DNA from: Desulfobaculum sp044987625
GTDB taxonomy: Bacteria > Desulfobacterota > Desulfovibrionia > Desulfovibrionales > Desulfovibrionaceae
DNA: 64,000 bases
Direction of reading: 5' to 3'
NCBI RefSeq assembly: GCF_044987625.1
Contig: NZ_JBJDSB010000001.1
Location: 62,001 to 126,000 of the forward strand
Shown: positions 8,261 through 16,312 of the stretch, piece after piece
How the letters are laid out: each line of letters begins with the position of its first letter
Numbering within the stretch: the stretch's first letter is position 1
Notes under the pieces: model-generated
The model's input: the letters and a program-made list of their open reading frames with translations, nothing else
What the model was told of the DNA's origin: nothing
Database searches by the model: none
Made by a program: the position numbers and the translations under genes

Positions 8261-11151
8261 TCCTTGTTGACTGGCGGCAGGACTTCATCCCCGCCCTGCG
8301 CGATATTCTTGTGGAGCGCACCGGCGGCGACATGCGCGGCGCCGTGGTGGTCTTTCCGCATCAGCGCCCGCGCCGCCACCTTGTGGAACTGCTCTGCGCC
8401 GACGAGAGCCTGCCCAAGCCGCTCTTTCTGCCCGAAGCCCTGTCCGTGAACGACTGGATAACGGACCTGCGCCACCAGTTGGACCCCAGCCCCCTGCGCA
8501 CGGTGAATCTCCTTGACCGGGCGGGCCTGCTCTATGACGTGGTGGCCGAACTACGCCAAACCGAAGGCGGTCTGCTTGACGAACTGCCCGTGGAGCGCGA
8601 GCGCTTCTTCCCATGGGGCGCGCGCCTTGCCGAACTGCTGGAGGAGCTGTTCCGCCACTCCCGCACGCCGCGCAACCTGCTCCACCTCTCCACGGAAGTG
8701 CAGCCCATGGCCGCCGCCCTGCTGGAACATCTGGCCCGCATTCACGAGGCCTATGACGCCCGCCTGACCGAGCGCGGCTGGACCACGCCGGGGCGCGACG
8801 CCCGCTATGTGGCCGAGCGCGGCGAGGAGGCGGCGCGGCTCATGGACGGCAAAACCATCATCCTTGCGGGCTTCTACGCCACCACGGGCACCGAGGACGC
8901 GCTCTTCCGCGCCATGTGGGAGCACGCCGGGGCGGATGTGGTACTGCACACGGACCCGCAGCTAGCAACCTTTCCCGATCAAGCCCACTGGACGTGCAGC
9001 GAGCATCAGCGCTGGCTGGAGCGCTGGGGCGCCATCCCCGAATGCCGGGAATCCGCCGCGCCCATCGCGGAGCCGGAACTGTCCTTTGTGGAGGGCTTTG
9101 ACCTGCACTCGCAGCTCAGCGCCCTTGAGGACACCCTCACCGGCGCAGAGCCGCGCGACACCGCCGTGGTCATTCCGGACACCGCCTCGCTGATGCCCGT
9201 GCTGCACCACCTGCCCGTCAAGGACGTGAACGTCTCCATGGGCTATCCGCTGTCGCACTCCAGCGTGCACCGCCTTGTGGAAATCATCCTGCGCCTGCAG
9301 GAGACCTCGCAAGGGCCGGGCCGCTACTACTGGCGCGAGGTTGTCGCGCTGCTGCGGCATCCCTACCTCAAAATGCTGGAACCGGGGGACACCGCGCCCA
9401 TGCGCGGCATTCTGCGGCATTTTGAAAAATCCATCCGCTCGGGCGGCACCTTTTTAGATCCGCTGGACTGGACGCCGGAGCCGGACGCATGGCCCGAGGA
9501 CGCGGACCAGCACTTCAAGGACGTGCAGCTTGCCTGCCTGCGCGACGTGCTCACCGCCTGCCTGACGCGTTTTGAACACGTGCGCGACCTTGCAGGCCTT
9601 GGCGACGCCCTGCTCGGCGTGGCCGCCGTGCTGGTGCCCGAGGATGGCGCAGGCCCATGGCACCGCTTCCCCATTGACGCGGAGTGCCTGTTCCGCCTTG
9701 TCAAAAGCACCATTCCGGACCTAACGGACTGCGCCATTAGTCATGACCCAACCTCGCGCAGTGTGTTGTTCTCCATCCTGCGCCAGCTCATCCGGCGCGA
9801 GCGCGTGCCCTTTGAAGCGGAACCGCTCACGGGCCTGCAGGTGCTGGGTATGCTGGAATCGCGCCTGCTGAAATTCTCCACCGTGCACATTGTGGATGCC
9901 ACGGACGACAAGCTCCCCGGCGCGCCCGCCTACGACCCGCTGCTACCGGACCCGCTGCGGCGTGAACTGAACCTCCCGGACGGCCGTCACCGGAGCCTTG
10001 TCTCCGCGCACAACTTCCACCGCCTTATCGCCGGGGCAAAGAGCGTGCGCATCTACTACCAGAGCGGCTCCGACGGCGCAGGTCCCCTTGGCGGCAAAAG
10101 CGTGCGCAGCCGGTTCGTGGAGGAACTGCTGTGGCAGGAGGAAAAAAAGCGCGGCCACCGCATCGAAAGCGGCGCGCCGCCGCTGGAGACCGTCTCCTTC
10201 CCCGTGCGCGGCATCCCCACAGCGGAGCATGCCATTGAAAAGACCGCCACCATTCAGGACGCGCTGGAGCGCATGCTGGCGACCAAGTCCATCTCCGCCT
10301 CACGGCTGGACGCCTACCTGCGGTGCCCGGTGCGCTTCTTTTATCAGGTGCTCACGCCCCTGCGCCCTGTGGACGAGGTCAGCGAGGACGGCGACCCGGC
10401 GGAGCTTGGCACCCTTGTGCACGGCGTCCTCCAAAGCTTTTTGACGCCCTATGTGGGAACGCCAACGGACATCGGCGCGCTGTCTGCCAAAGAACTCATG
10501 GCCCTGTTCTCAGAGCAGCTCCATGCGTCGGCCTTTTTCTCGCAGATGCCGTGGGACATGCGCACCGCCCTGGAAAGCACCGGGCGCGAACGCCTGCGGC
10601 GCTTCCTTGCCGGGCAGGGCATGACCACCATCCTCAAGCTGGAGGACCGCTTTGAAACGCCGTTTGAGGTGGACGACACCTCCGTTCTCATCAACGGCGT
10701 CTTTGACCGCGTGGACGAGCGCGACGGCGACGTGCTCATCCTTGACTACAAGACCGGCGGCATGGGCGTGCCTGCCCACGGACTGTGGACGGATGACGAC
10801 CTGTGGGACCGCGTGACCGCATGGGAGCCGGGAGACGACTCCCCCCTGCCACACCTTGCAGACCGCCTGCCCAGCATCCAGTTGCCGCTGTACTGCGCCA
10901 TTTACGCCAAAACCACCGGCACCCTCCCCGCCAACGCCGCGTGGGTGGAACTGCGCTCCCAAGGCGCGGAGAACCCGCTCTTCAACGCCAAGAAGGCCGA
11001 CGACGCCCTGCGCGAAGCCGTCATCACGGACCTGACGCCAGCGGCGGTGCGCTTTCTGCTGCGCCACCTCAGCGCGTGCGAACGCTTCGAGGCGCGGCCC
11101 GGACGGCACTGCGAGTGGTGCCCCTACGGCTTTGCCTGCCCCAAGGCATAA
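8248..11151 (+). CDS. addB: AddB nuclease subunit of the AddAB complex
   Basis: This 967-residue protein pairs with AddA. Near the C-terminus are SASRLDAYLRCPVRFFY and INGVFDRVDERDGDVLILDYKTG, a RecB-type nuclease with D and D-x-K. The last residues contain C-x2-C-x5-C (HCEWCPYGFAC). Together with the Cys of YLRCP this gives the four-cysteine iron-sulfur staple known in AddB. No Walker A motif is seen at the N-terminus, so the helicase half is probably inactive, as in alphaproteobacterial AddB. The ATG at 8248 overlaps the DUF523 stop. An intrinsic terminator follows the stop. Confidence 0.92.
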   Translation: MSRIILVDWRQDFIPALRDILVERTGGDMRGAVVVFPHQRPRRHLVELLCADESLPKPLFLPEALSVNDWITDLRHQLDPSPLRTVNLLDRAGLLYDVVAELRQTEGGLLDELPVERERFFPWGARLAELLEELFRHSRTPRNLLHLSTEVQPMAAALLEHLARIHEAYDARLTERGWTTPGRDARYVAERGEEAARLMDGKTIILAGFYATTGTEDALFRAMWEHAGADVVLHTDPQLATFPDQAHWTCSEHQRWLERWGAIPECRESAAPIAEPELSFVEGFDLHSQLSALEDTLTGAEPRDTAVVIPDTASLMPVLHHLPVKDVNVSMGYPLSHSSVHRLVEIILRLQETSQGPGRYYWREVVALLRHPYLKMLEPGDTAPMRGILRHFEKSIRSGGTFLDPLDWTPEPDAWPEDADQHFKDVQLACLRDVLTACLTRFEHVRDLAGLGDALLGVAAVLVPEDGAGPWHRFPIDAECLFRLVKSTIPDLTDCAISHDPTSRSVLFSILRQLIRRERVPFEAEPLTGLQVLGMLESRLLKFSTVHIVDATDDKLPGAPAYDPLLPDPLRRELNLPDGRHRSLVSAHNFHRLIAGAKSVRIYYQSGSDGAGPLGGKSVRSRFVEELLWQEEKKRGHRIESGAPPLETVSFPVRGIPTAEHAIEKTATIQDALERMLATKSISASRLDAYLRCPVRFFYQVLTPLRPVDEVSEDGDPAELGTLVHGVLQSFLTPYVGTPTDIGALSAKELMALFSEQLHASAFFSQMPWDMRTALESTGRERLRRFLAGQGMTTILKLEDRFETPFEVDDTSVLINGVFDRVDERDGDVLILDYKTGGMGVPAHGLWTDDDLWDRVTAWEPGDDSPLPHLADRLPSIQLPLYCAIYAKTTGTLPANAAWVELRSQGAENPLFNAKKADDALREAVITDLTPAAVRFLLRHLSACERFEARPGRHCEWCPYGFACPKA

Positions 11152-11160
11152 CGGACCACA

Positions 11161-11197
11161 CGCGCGCCCCGGCCCCACGGCTTGGGGCGCGTTTTTT
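11161..11197 (+). terminator. Intrinsic terminator after addB
   Basis: An eight-base stem, CGCGCCCC (11163-11170) pairing with GGGGCGCG (11184-11191), is followed directly by six T residues. It lies ten bases after the addB stop and closes the addA-DUF523-addB operon. Confidence 0.8.
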
Positions 11198-11444
11198 ATC
11201 AGCAAAAATATTCCCTTCACCCACGGCCCTTCCCGCAGATTTACCCAATTCCATCCCATCAACCCGTTGCCTCGACGCGACTTTTGGTCTATCTTCACAC
11301 GTAGGGATACAAATCAAGCAAACCATGCGTGATGTGTAGCACCAAGCCGTATTTCGTATATCTCATCACACGCGTGAAAGACGGCCGCCCTCCACTGCCC
11401 CCACATCGGGGCCGTATGGGGACCGCAAGGGAGAACCAAAGCGT

Positions 11445-11759
11445 ATGACGCTTTACAAGACCTACAGCGGTGAACACTTTCCAAAGGTCTACCTCGTCGT
11501 CCGCAAGGGGGACATGCCCGAAAAAATCGTCCCCTTTAACATCCTGTACCTCTTCGGGCCGCTGACGCTCTCCAAAGGCTCCATCAACGCCTCGCACCTG
11601 CCCTTTGCCAAAGGCGGCCAGCACCGCATAGAGCAAACCATTGAAGAGGACGGCTACTGCTTCTACAAGTGGCCGGGGAAAATCCTTGGCAGCACCCTTG
11701 GCGACGTACTGGAGCCGCTGGACGCTCCGCCGCCCCCACGCTCCTGCAACGCGTCCTAA
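11445..11759 (+). CDS. Hypothetical protein, 104 residues
   Basis: A small soluble protein beginning MTLYKTYSGEHFPKVYLVVRKGD, with no signal peptide, membrane segment or motif I recognise. The evidence for a real gene is a strong AAGGGAG ribosome site ten or so bases before the ATG, GC-rich third positions like the neighbours, and a free intergenic leader after the addB terminator. A proline run (PPPP) lies near the C-terminus. The gene converges on xerC, with a large perfect inverted repeat between them. Function unknown. Confidence 0.6.
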   Translation: MTLYKTYSGEHFPKVYLVVRKGDMPEKIVPFNILYLFGPLTLSKGSINASHLPFAKGGQHRIEQTIEEDGYCFYKWPGKILGSTLGDVLEPLDAPPPPRSCNAS

Positions 11760-11782
11760 TTTCCCTCGCTCTCCCCCCAATG

Positions 11783-11835
11783 CAGACAAGGCCGCCCGGC
11801 ACCATCCAGTGGATGGTGCCGGGCGGCCTTGTCTG
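11783..11835. repeat. Perfect 26-bp inverted repeat with 1-base centre
   Basis: Bases 11783-11808 are the exact reverse complement of 11810-11835, separated by a single G at 11809. The unit begins CAGACAAGGCCGCCC. It lies between two convergent genes (stop at 11759; xerC stop at 11952). There is no T-tract on either side, so it is not a standard terminator, though a transcript from either direction would fold into a very stable hairpin. Confidence 0.9.
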
Positions 11836-11951
11836 TGGCGTACAGCGCTCCAGAGCACAAAGGGCGCGGACAACAGCCCGCGCCGTGGCACGGCGGCCAC
11901 CACAGCCGCCATGCGGGCGCAGGGCGCGCACACAACGCGTCCAAATTCGTA

Positions 11952-12875
11952 TTACTTTTTGCGCGCCAGAGGGTGCGCCTTGTCGTACGACTGCATGATC
12001 TTGGACATGGTCAAATGGGTATAGCGCTGGGTGGTGGTCAGGCGCGAGTGGCCCAGCAGTTCCTGCACGCTGCGCAGGTCGGCCCCGGCCTCCAAAAGGT
12101 GCGAGGCAAAGCTGTGCCGCAGCATATGCGGATGTACGTCCTCCGGCAGGCCCGCCAGCTTCGCCAGCCGCTCAAGGATGCGGTTGGCCTGCCGCCGCTG
12201 GAGCGCGCCGCCACGGTCGCCAAGAAACAGCGCCGTCTGCGTCAGGCTCTGCGTAAACTCATCCCGCACGGCCATATACTCATCCAGCCGCCGCGCCCCG
12301 GCCTCGGACAAGGGACACAGACGCTCCTTGGAGCCTTTGCCCAAAACGCGAACCACGCCGGAACCGGTGTCCACATCATCCACGGACAGCCCCAGCGCCT
12401 CGCTGATGCGCAGGCCCGAACCATACAACAATTCCGCGAGCGCCATATCGCGCAGGGAGCGCGGGTCGGCCCCGGTCTTGGCTTCCATCAGCGCAAGGGC
12501 TTGATCCACATTCAGCGCCTTGGGGTGATGCACCTCCTGCTTGGGGTTCTTCACGCCCGCAACAGGGTTGGACATCGCCATGCCATTCTTGGCCATATAC
12601 TTAAAGAATGCCCGCAGGCTGGACAGCTTGCGCCCCACGGTCGTCTTCGCCAGCTTGCGGCGGTGCAGGTCCGCCATGAATGAGCGTACGTGCGTGCGGT
12701 CCACGCTGTCCGGGTCGGCAAGGCTGAGGCCCCGGCCGTCCAGAAAGCCCTCAAACTGCTCCAGGTCGCGGCCATAGGCGCTGACCGTGGCGGAGCTGTA
12801 GCCCTTTTCCACGGCAAGCCAGCCCAAAAAGGCCATGGCCGTATCCGGCAGAGAAAAATCGTCAAACGTATCCAT
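11952..12875 (-). CDS. xerC: Site-specific tyrosine recombinase XerC/XerD family
   Basis: This 307-residue protein has the Xer two-domain layout: a SAM-like N-terminal core-binding domain (residues about 10-95) and a C-terminal catalytic domain. The catalytic set R-K-H-R-H-Y is visible: LLYGSGLRISEALGL, HMLRHSFASHLLEAGADL, LLGHSRLTTTQRYTHL. Xer recombinases resolve chromosome dimers at dif with FtsK. An AAGGAC site precedes the ATG. It follows dprA on the minus strand, in a run cpoB-dprA-xerC that looks like ordinary chromosomal genes, so a housekeeping role fits better than a phage or island integrase. XerC versus XerD cannot be settled by eye. Confidence 0.88.
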   Translation of the reverse strand: MDTFDDFSLPDTAMAFLGWLAVEKGYSSATVSAYGRDLEQFEGFLDGRGLSLADPDSVDRTHVRSFMADLHRRKLAKTTVGRKLSSLRAFFKYMAKNGMAMSNPVAGVKNPKQEVHHPKALNVDQALALMEAKTGADPRSLRDMALAELLYGSGLRISEALGLSVDDVDTGSGVVRVLGKGSKERLCPLSEAGARRLDEYMAVRDEFTQSLTQTALFLGDRGGALQRRQANRILERLAKLAGLPEDVHPHMLRHSFASHLLEAGADLRSVQELLGHSRLTTTQRYTHLTMSKIMQSYDKAHPLARKK

Positions 12876-12928
12876 GCTGTATGGTCCTTGTCTCCTTGCG
12901 CGGCGGCGCGCCGCTCACGCGGGGCGCA

Positions 12929-14236
12929 TCACTCAAGGCTATATTCCATGCCCGGCCACTGGTGCACCAGCCCCTGCACCTCAAGGAGCAGAAGCACGCT
13001 GCTGGTCTGCGCCGCAGGCCAGCCCAAATCGCGCGAGAGGGTATCAATATGCACGCGGTCCTTGCCGCGCAGGGCGTCCACCACCAGCCGGGAATCGTCA
13101 TCCAACCCGGAAAAGCAGTCTTCATCCTGCCCGTCCGTCACTGGGGCCGCGCCGCCCGCGGCAGCCGCAACACGGGTCCCAGCGCGGGGGACAACGGCGT
13201 CCGTGGCCGAACCAACAACCGGGACTGCGCCAGACGCACCGGACGCGCCAAAGGCATCAGCAAGCCGCCCCTGCTCCGGCTTTGGGCGCTCACGCGGGGT
13301 GACGGCCTTTTGGGGTCGCACGGCCGCTGCGCCGCCCTCCATCACCGCGCGAATCTGCGGAGCAAGGTCGCGCAGGATGTCCGAGGCGTGGCCCGCAGGG
13401 GTTGCGCCCTCGTCCAAAAGCCCCCGGCAGCCGTCAAAGGACGGCATATCGTCCGGTCCGGGCACGGCGTAGACCTCGCGCCCCTGTTCAAGGGCCATCC
13501 GCGCCGTAATGCGCGAGCCGCTGCGCCGCGCGGCCTCCACAACCACCACGCCAAGGGACAATCCGCTGACGATGCGGTTGCGGTAGGGAAAATTCTGCGC
13601 CACCGGGCCGGTGCCCGGTGCAAACTCGGAGACGAGAAGCCCGCGCTGCTCCAACAGGGCGCGCACATCGGCATTCTCCGGCGGGTAGGTGCGGTCCAGC
13701 CCGGTGCCGAGCACGGCAATGGACGAACCGGGACCATCCAGCCCGGCCAAATGCGCCTGCCTGTCTATGCCCCACGCCAGCCCGGAGACCACAGTCACGC
13801 CGGCGCCGGACAACTCCGCGCTGATGCGCCGCGCGTGCGAGATCCCCGTGCCGCTGCAACTGCGCGAGCCAACCACGGCAACACAAGCCCCGCGAAGCAA
13901 GTCCACGGCGCCGCAATAGTACAGCATAAGAGGTGGGTCGGGGAGCCTGCGGAGCAGGTCCGGAAAACGGGGGTCGTCGTAAAGCAGGACGGGTTGGCGG
14001 CATTTGCGGGCGGCCTCGTGCTCTTCGTCCACGGCGGCTTCCCACGCGCCGCGGACGTAGCTCTCCACCTGTCTGGCGGAGGCAAGGCCAAGCCCGCACC
14101 ACTGGCGGACATCATCGGCGGCGTCACGGGCGCAGCCGTAGTGGTCAAAAAGGCGCTTCCATGTGCGCGGGCCAATGTGCAAGCAGTGGCGGAGAGACAG
14201 ACAGGCCCGGTACTCGGCAAGACGCTCGGCGTTCAT
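12929..14236 (-). CDS. dprA: DNA-processing protein DprA (Smf)
   Basis: This 435-residue protein has the DprA extended Rossmann fold: VAVVGSRSCSGTGISHARRIS (about residues 120-140), VVSGLAWGIDRQAHLAGL, IAVLGTGLDRTYPPEN and GSRITARMALEQGREVYAVPG. An N-terminal HhH/SAM-like segment precedes it, and a C-terminal winged helix (IDTLSRDLGWPAAQTSSVLLLLEVQGLV) follows an Ala/Pro-rich linker. DprA binds incoming single-stranded DNA and loads RecA during transformation; it is also widespread in bacteria not known to be competent. It sits 17 bases downstream of cpoB and upstream of xerC on the same strand. Confidence 0.92.
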   Translation of the reverse strand: MNAERLAEYRACLSLRHCLHIGPRTWKRLFDHYGCARDAADDVRQWCGLGLASARQVESYVRGAWEAAVDEEHEAARKCRQPVLLYDDPRFPDLLRRLPDPPLMLYYCGAVDLLRGACVAVVGSRSCSGTGISHARRISAELSGAGVTVVSGLAWGIDRQAHLAGLDGPGSSIAVLGTGLDRTYPPENADVRALLEQRGLLVSEFAPGTGPVAQNFPYRNRIVSGLSLGVVVVEAARRSGSRITARMALEQGREVYAVPGPDDMPSFDGCRGLLDEGATPAGHASDILRDLAPQIRAVMEGGAAAVRPQKAVTPRERPKPEQGRLADAFGASGASGAVPVVGSATDAVVPRAGTRVAAAAGGAAPVTDGQDEDCFSGLDDDSRLVVDALRGKDRVHIDTLSRDLGWPAAQTSSVLLLLEVQGLVHQWPGMEYSLE

Positions 14237-14253
14237 GGCGGCAACGGCTCCGG

Positions 14254-15060
14254 CTAGCGCAAGGCCCGGAGCTTCTTGCGGCCAAGGGCGGCGGGGTCCG
14301 TGGAGCCGTAATCGTCAAGCAGCACGTTCAGATAAAAACGGGCGTTGCCCTTGTCGCCAAGGGCGGCGTAGGCATACCCCAGCTTCAGGAGCGCTGCGGC
14401 GGCCTTTTCGTGCTTGGGATATAAGCGGTGCACATCCTTGAAGGCGACGACGGATTCAGGGTAGCGCTTTTCGTGGTAGTAGCTTTCGCCCAGCCAGTAC
14501 CGGGCGTTGGGCTGGAGCGTACTTTTGGGATAGGTGGCGATAAAGCGCTGGAGTTCGGCGCGGCCTTCTTTGGTCTTGCCCGCCAGAACATGCTTGAGGC
14601 CCGCATCGTACAGCGCCTTGGCGCTCATGGCGGAGGCAGACGCTTTGGCGGGTGCGGCTTTGGCAACCTTTTTCGGTGCTTCCACCTTGACCGTACGCGC
14701 TCGCTTCTTACCCTTCACTTCCGGATAGGCGTCCCACTTCTTGTCGCTCTGCGGCGTTTCGGCGGCATCCGTGGTGACCGGGCCGGGTTCCGGCAGGTCC
14801 TGAGAGGTCAGCAGAGGCTGGTCCTTCTGCTGGGCAGGCGCGTCGTCACCGGGCTGGCTTTCCAGTTGGTTCAAACGCTTTTCAACGATGTCCAGCCGCT
14901 CCGCGTGGCTCAGCTGGGTGTTTTTGAACCCGAGGGCTTTTTCCTCAAGGTTTTGAAGCCGCCATTCTTCGCTCTTGCTCCATTGCTTGCCGGTCTGACA
15001 ACCGCCAAGCAGAACAACGAGCGCCGCGGTAAGAAGTGTTGCCCGAACGCTAAGGGCCAT
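14254..15060 (-). CDS. cpoB: CpoB/YbgF-like TPR lipoprotein
   Basis: This 268-residue envelope protein starts MALSVRATLLTAALVVLLGGC, a lipoprotein signal with a lipobox ending in Cys. A coiled-coil stretch (LQNLEEKALGFKNTQLSHAERLDIVEKRLNQLE) comes next, then a Pro/Lys-rich linker and three TPR repeats (ALYDAGLKHVLAGKTKEGRAEL onward) of the YbgF type. The frame is open to 15102, but the ATG at 15060 has a perfect AGGAGG site and begins the signal peptide. CpoB coordinates outer-membrane constriction with peptidoglycan synthesis through Tol-Pal. No tol or pal gene is nearby, so that link is by family only. Confidence 0.8.
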   Translation of the reverse strand: MALSVRATLLTAALVVLLGGCQTGKQWSKSEEWRLQNLEEKALGFKNTQLSHAERLDIVEKRLNQLESQPGDDAPAQQKDQPLLTSQDLPEPGPVTTDAAETPQSDKKWDAYPEVKGKKRARTVKVEAPKKVAKAAPAKASASAMSAKALYDAGLKHVLAGKTKEGRAELQRFIATYPKSTLQPNARYWLGESYYHEKRYPESVVAFKDVHRLYPKHEKAAAALLKLGYAYAALGDKGNARFYLNVLLDDYGSTDPAALGRKKLRALR

Positions 15061-15104
15061 TTCCGCCTCCTGTTGATGTGGTTCTCCGCATTGGTTGCGC
15101 ATAT

Positions 15105-15133
15105 TAAATAGGCGACAACGAAGGAAAACTCAA
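15105..15133 (-). promoter_or_regulatory. Candidate sigma-70 promoter for cpoB-dprA-xerC
   Basis: On the minus strand, TTGAGT (15133-15128) and TATTTA (15110-15105) are separated by 17 bases, 45 bases before the cpoB ATG. The hexamers fit sigma-70 moderately well. Confidence 0.4.
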
Positions 15134-15262
15134 GGTGTCCCGGCGGAAAAGAAATGCCCACAGAACTTCGGCAACCTTGCCCTGAGGCGGTTTTTAGGGC
15201 AAGTAAAACCCGCCTGTACACAATATGAATCGTCCGTATCCCTATCGAAGGAGCCTCTTGCA

Positions 15263-16222
15263 ATGACGTTTCCGGATTTCAATCCCCGGCTGCTGGGGGG
15301 GCATGCACTGCTGGCCATCCATTTTGCAGTGGTACTGACCGGTCTCGGCGCTTTTCCCCTTGCCGTCGTCAGTGAATACATCGCTGGCGCCAAAAAGAAA
15401 GTGTTTCTGAAAAAGTTTGCCCAGCAGGTCAGCCTGATGGGTGTGCTGTTCGTTTTCGCCGCGCTGCTTTCCGTGTTCGGCTCCATGGCCTACCTGCACT
15501 ACACCGGTGCGCAGGACATCCGGCCGTGGCTCACCACACTGCGCCCCATCACCTCTGCCAACTTTGGCGCCCTTGGCGTCACGGCTCTCTTCGCCACCAT
15601 TTACGCCTTTACGTGGAAAGGTTCGCGCAAGGCTCCGGGCCTGCACAAGCTGTGGGGCGTGCTCGCCAGCCTTGGCACACTGGCCACGCTGGCCTGCCCG
15701 CTCAGTACCGAGCTGATGTCCATGGCCAACCGCCCCCTGCCCGGCACCGTGCAGGAACTGAGCACCTTCCTGCTTTCCGGCATGGGCAGCCTGTTCTTTG
15801 CGCCGCTCTTTTTGCTGACGCTGACCCTTGCCGTGGCCTTTGCCGCCGCCTTCGGCCTGGTGTGGATGATTCTGCGCCGTGGCCGCGATGACTGGGGCCG
15901 CGACTACTACAGCTACGCCAGCCGCTACTGCGCGGGCTGGGCCGCTGCGGCCAGCGTTGCCGCTGCCGCCTGCACCGGGTGGCTGTTCTACACCATCCAG
16001 CCCACCGTCGCCGCCGCATCCCTCGGCGAAATGACGCGCTATTTCACCATGGGTGGCGCTGGCCTTGCCGTACTCGCCAGCCTGCTGTGGGCTGTGGTTC
16101 TTAAGGCCGCAACCCCCATGCGCCATAAGCCGACCATGGTTATCGCCGCCCTGTGTCTGCTTGTTGCCGCCATGGGCATGTTTGAAACATGGGCCATGAC
16201 CCTGCTGGCCGCCACGCCGTAA
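15263..16222 (+). CDS. Polytopic membrane protein of unknown function
   Basis: This 319-residue protein has about eight hydrophobic segments, with no motif I recognise as enzymatic. The first segment (LLGGHALLAIHFAVVLTGLGAFPLAVVSEYIAG) contains a His in the membrane, and a second His follows in MAYLHYTG. The layout is faintly reminiscent of quinone- or heme-binding membrane subunits of respiratory complexes, but this is only an impression. The frame is open to 15095; the ATG at 15263 is chosen because GAAGGAG precedes it at good spacing and the first helix follows. It is transcribed divergently from cpoB and ends at a bidirectional terminator. Confidence 0.7.
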   Translation: MTFPDFNPRLLGGHALLAIHFAVVLTGLGAFPLAVVSEYIAGAKKKVFLKKFAQQVSLMGVLFVFAALLSVFGSMAYLHYTGAQDIRPWLTTLRPITSANFGALGVTALFATIYAFTWKGSRKAPGLHKLWGVLASLGTLATLACPLSTELMSMANRPLPGTVQELSTFLLSGMGSLFFAPLFLLTLTLAVAFAAAFGLVWMILRRGRDDWGRDYYSYASRYCAGWAAAASVAAAACTGWLFYTIQPTVAAASLGEMTRYFTMGGAGLAVLASLLWAVVLKAATPMRHKPTMVIAALCLLVAAMGMFETWAMTLLAATP

Positions 16223-16254
16223 TACGCCTGCGCGGACCATTCGTACGCCAACAG

Positions 16255-16289
16255 AAAAACGCCGGAGTGCACTGCACTCCGGCGTTTTT
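16255..16289. terminator. Bidirectional terminator between membrane protein and cheA
   Basis: A perfect 17-bp stem (16255-16271 with 16273-16289) has five A on its left and five T on its right, so it can terminate both the plus-strand gene ending at 16222 and the minus-strand chemotaxis operon ending at 16313. Confidence 0.85.
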
Positions 16290-16312
16290 GTATTGCGATA
16301 TGGTCTACGGGG

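Noticed and set aside
11952..12875. Tyrosine recombinase as an integrase of a mobile island
   Set aside because: It follows cpoB and dprA in a housekeeping run, has Xer size and motifs, and no attachment repeats or phage genes adjoin it.
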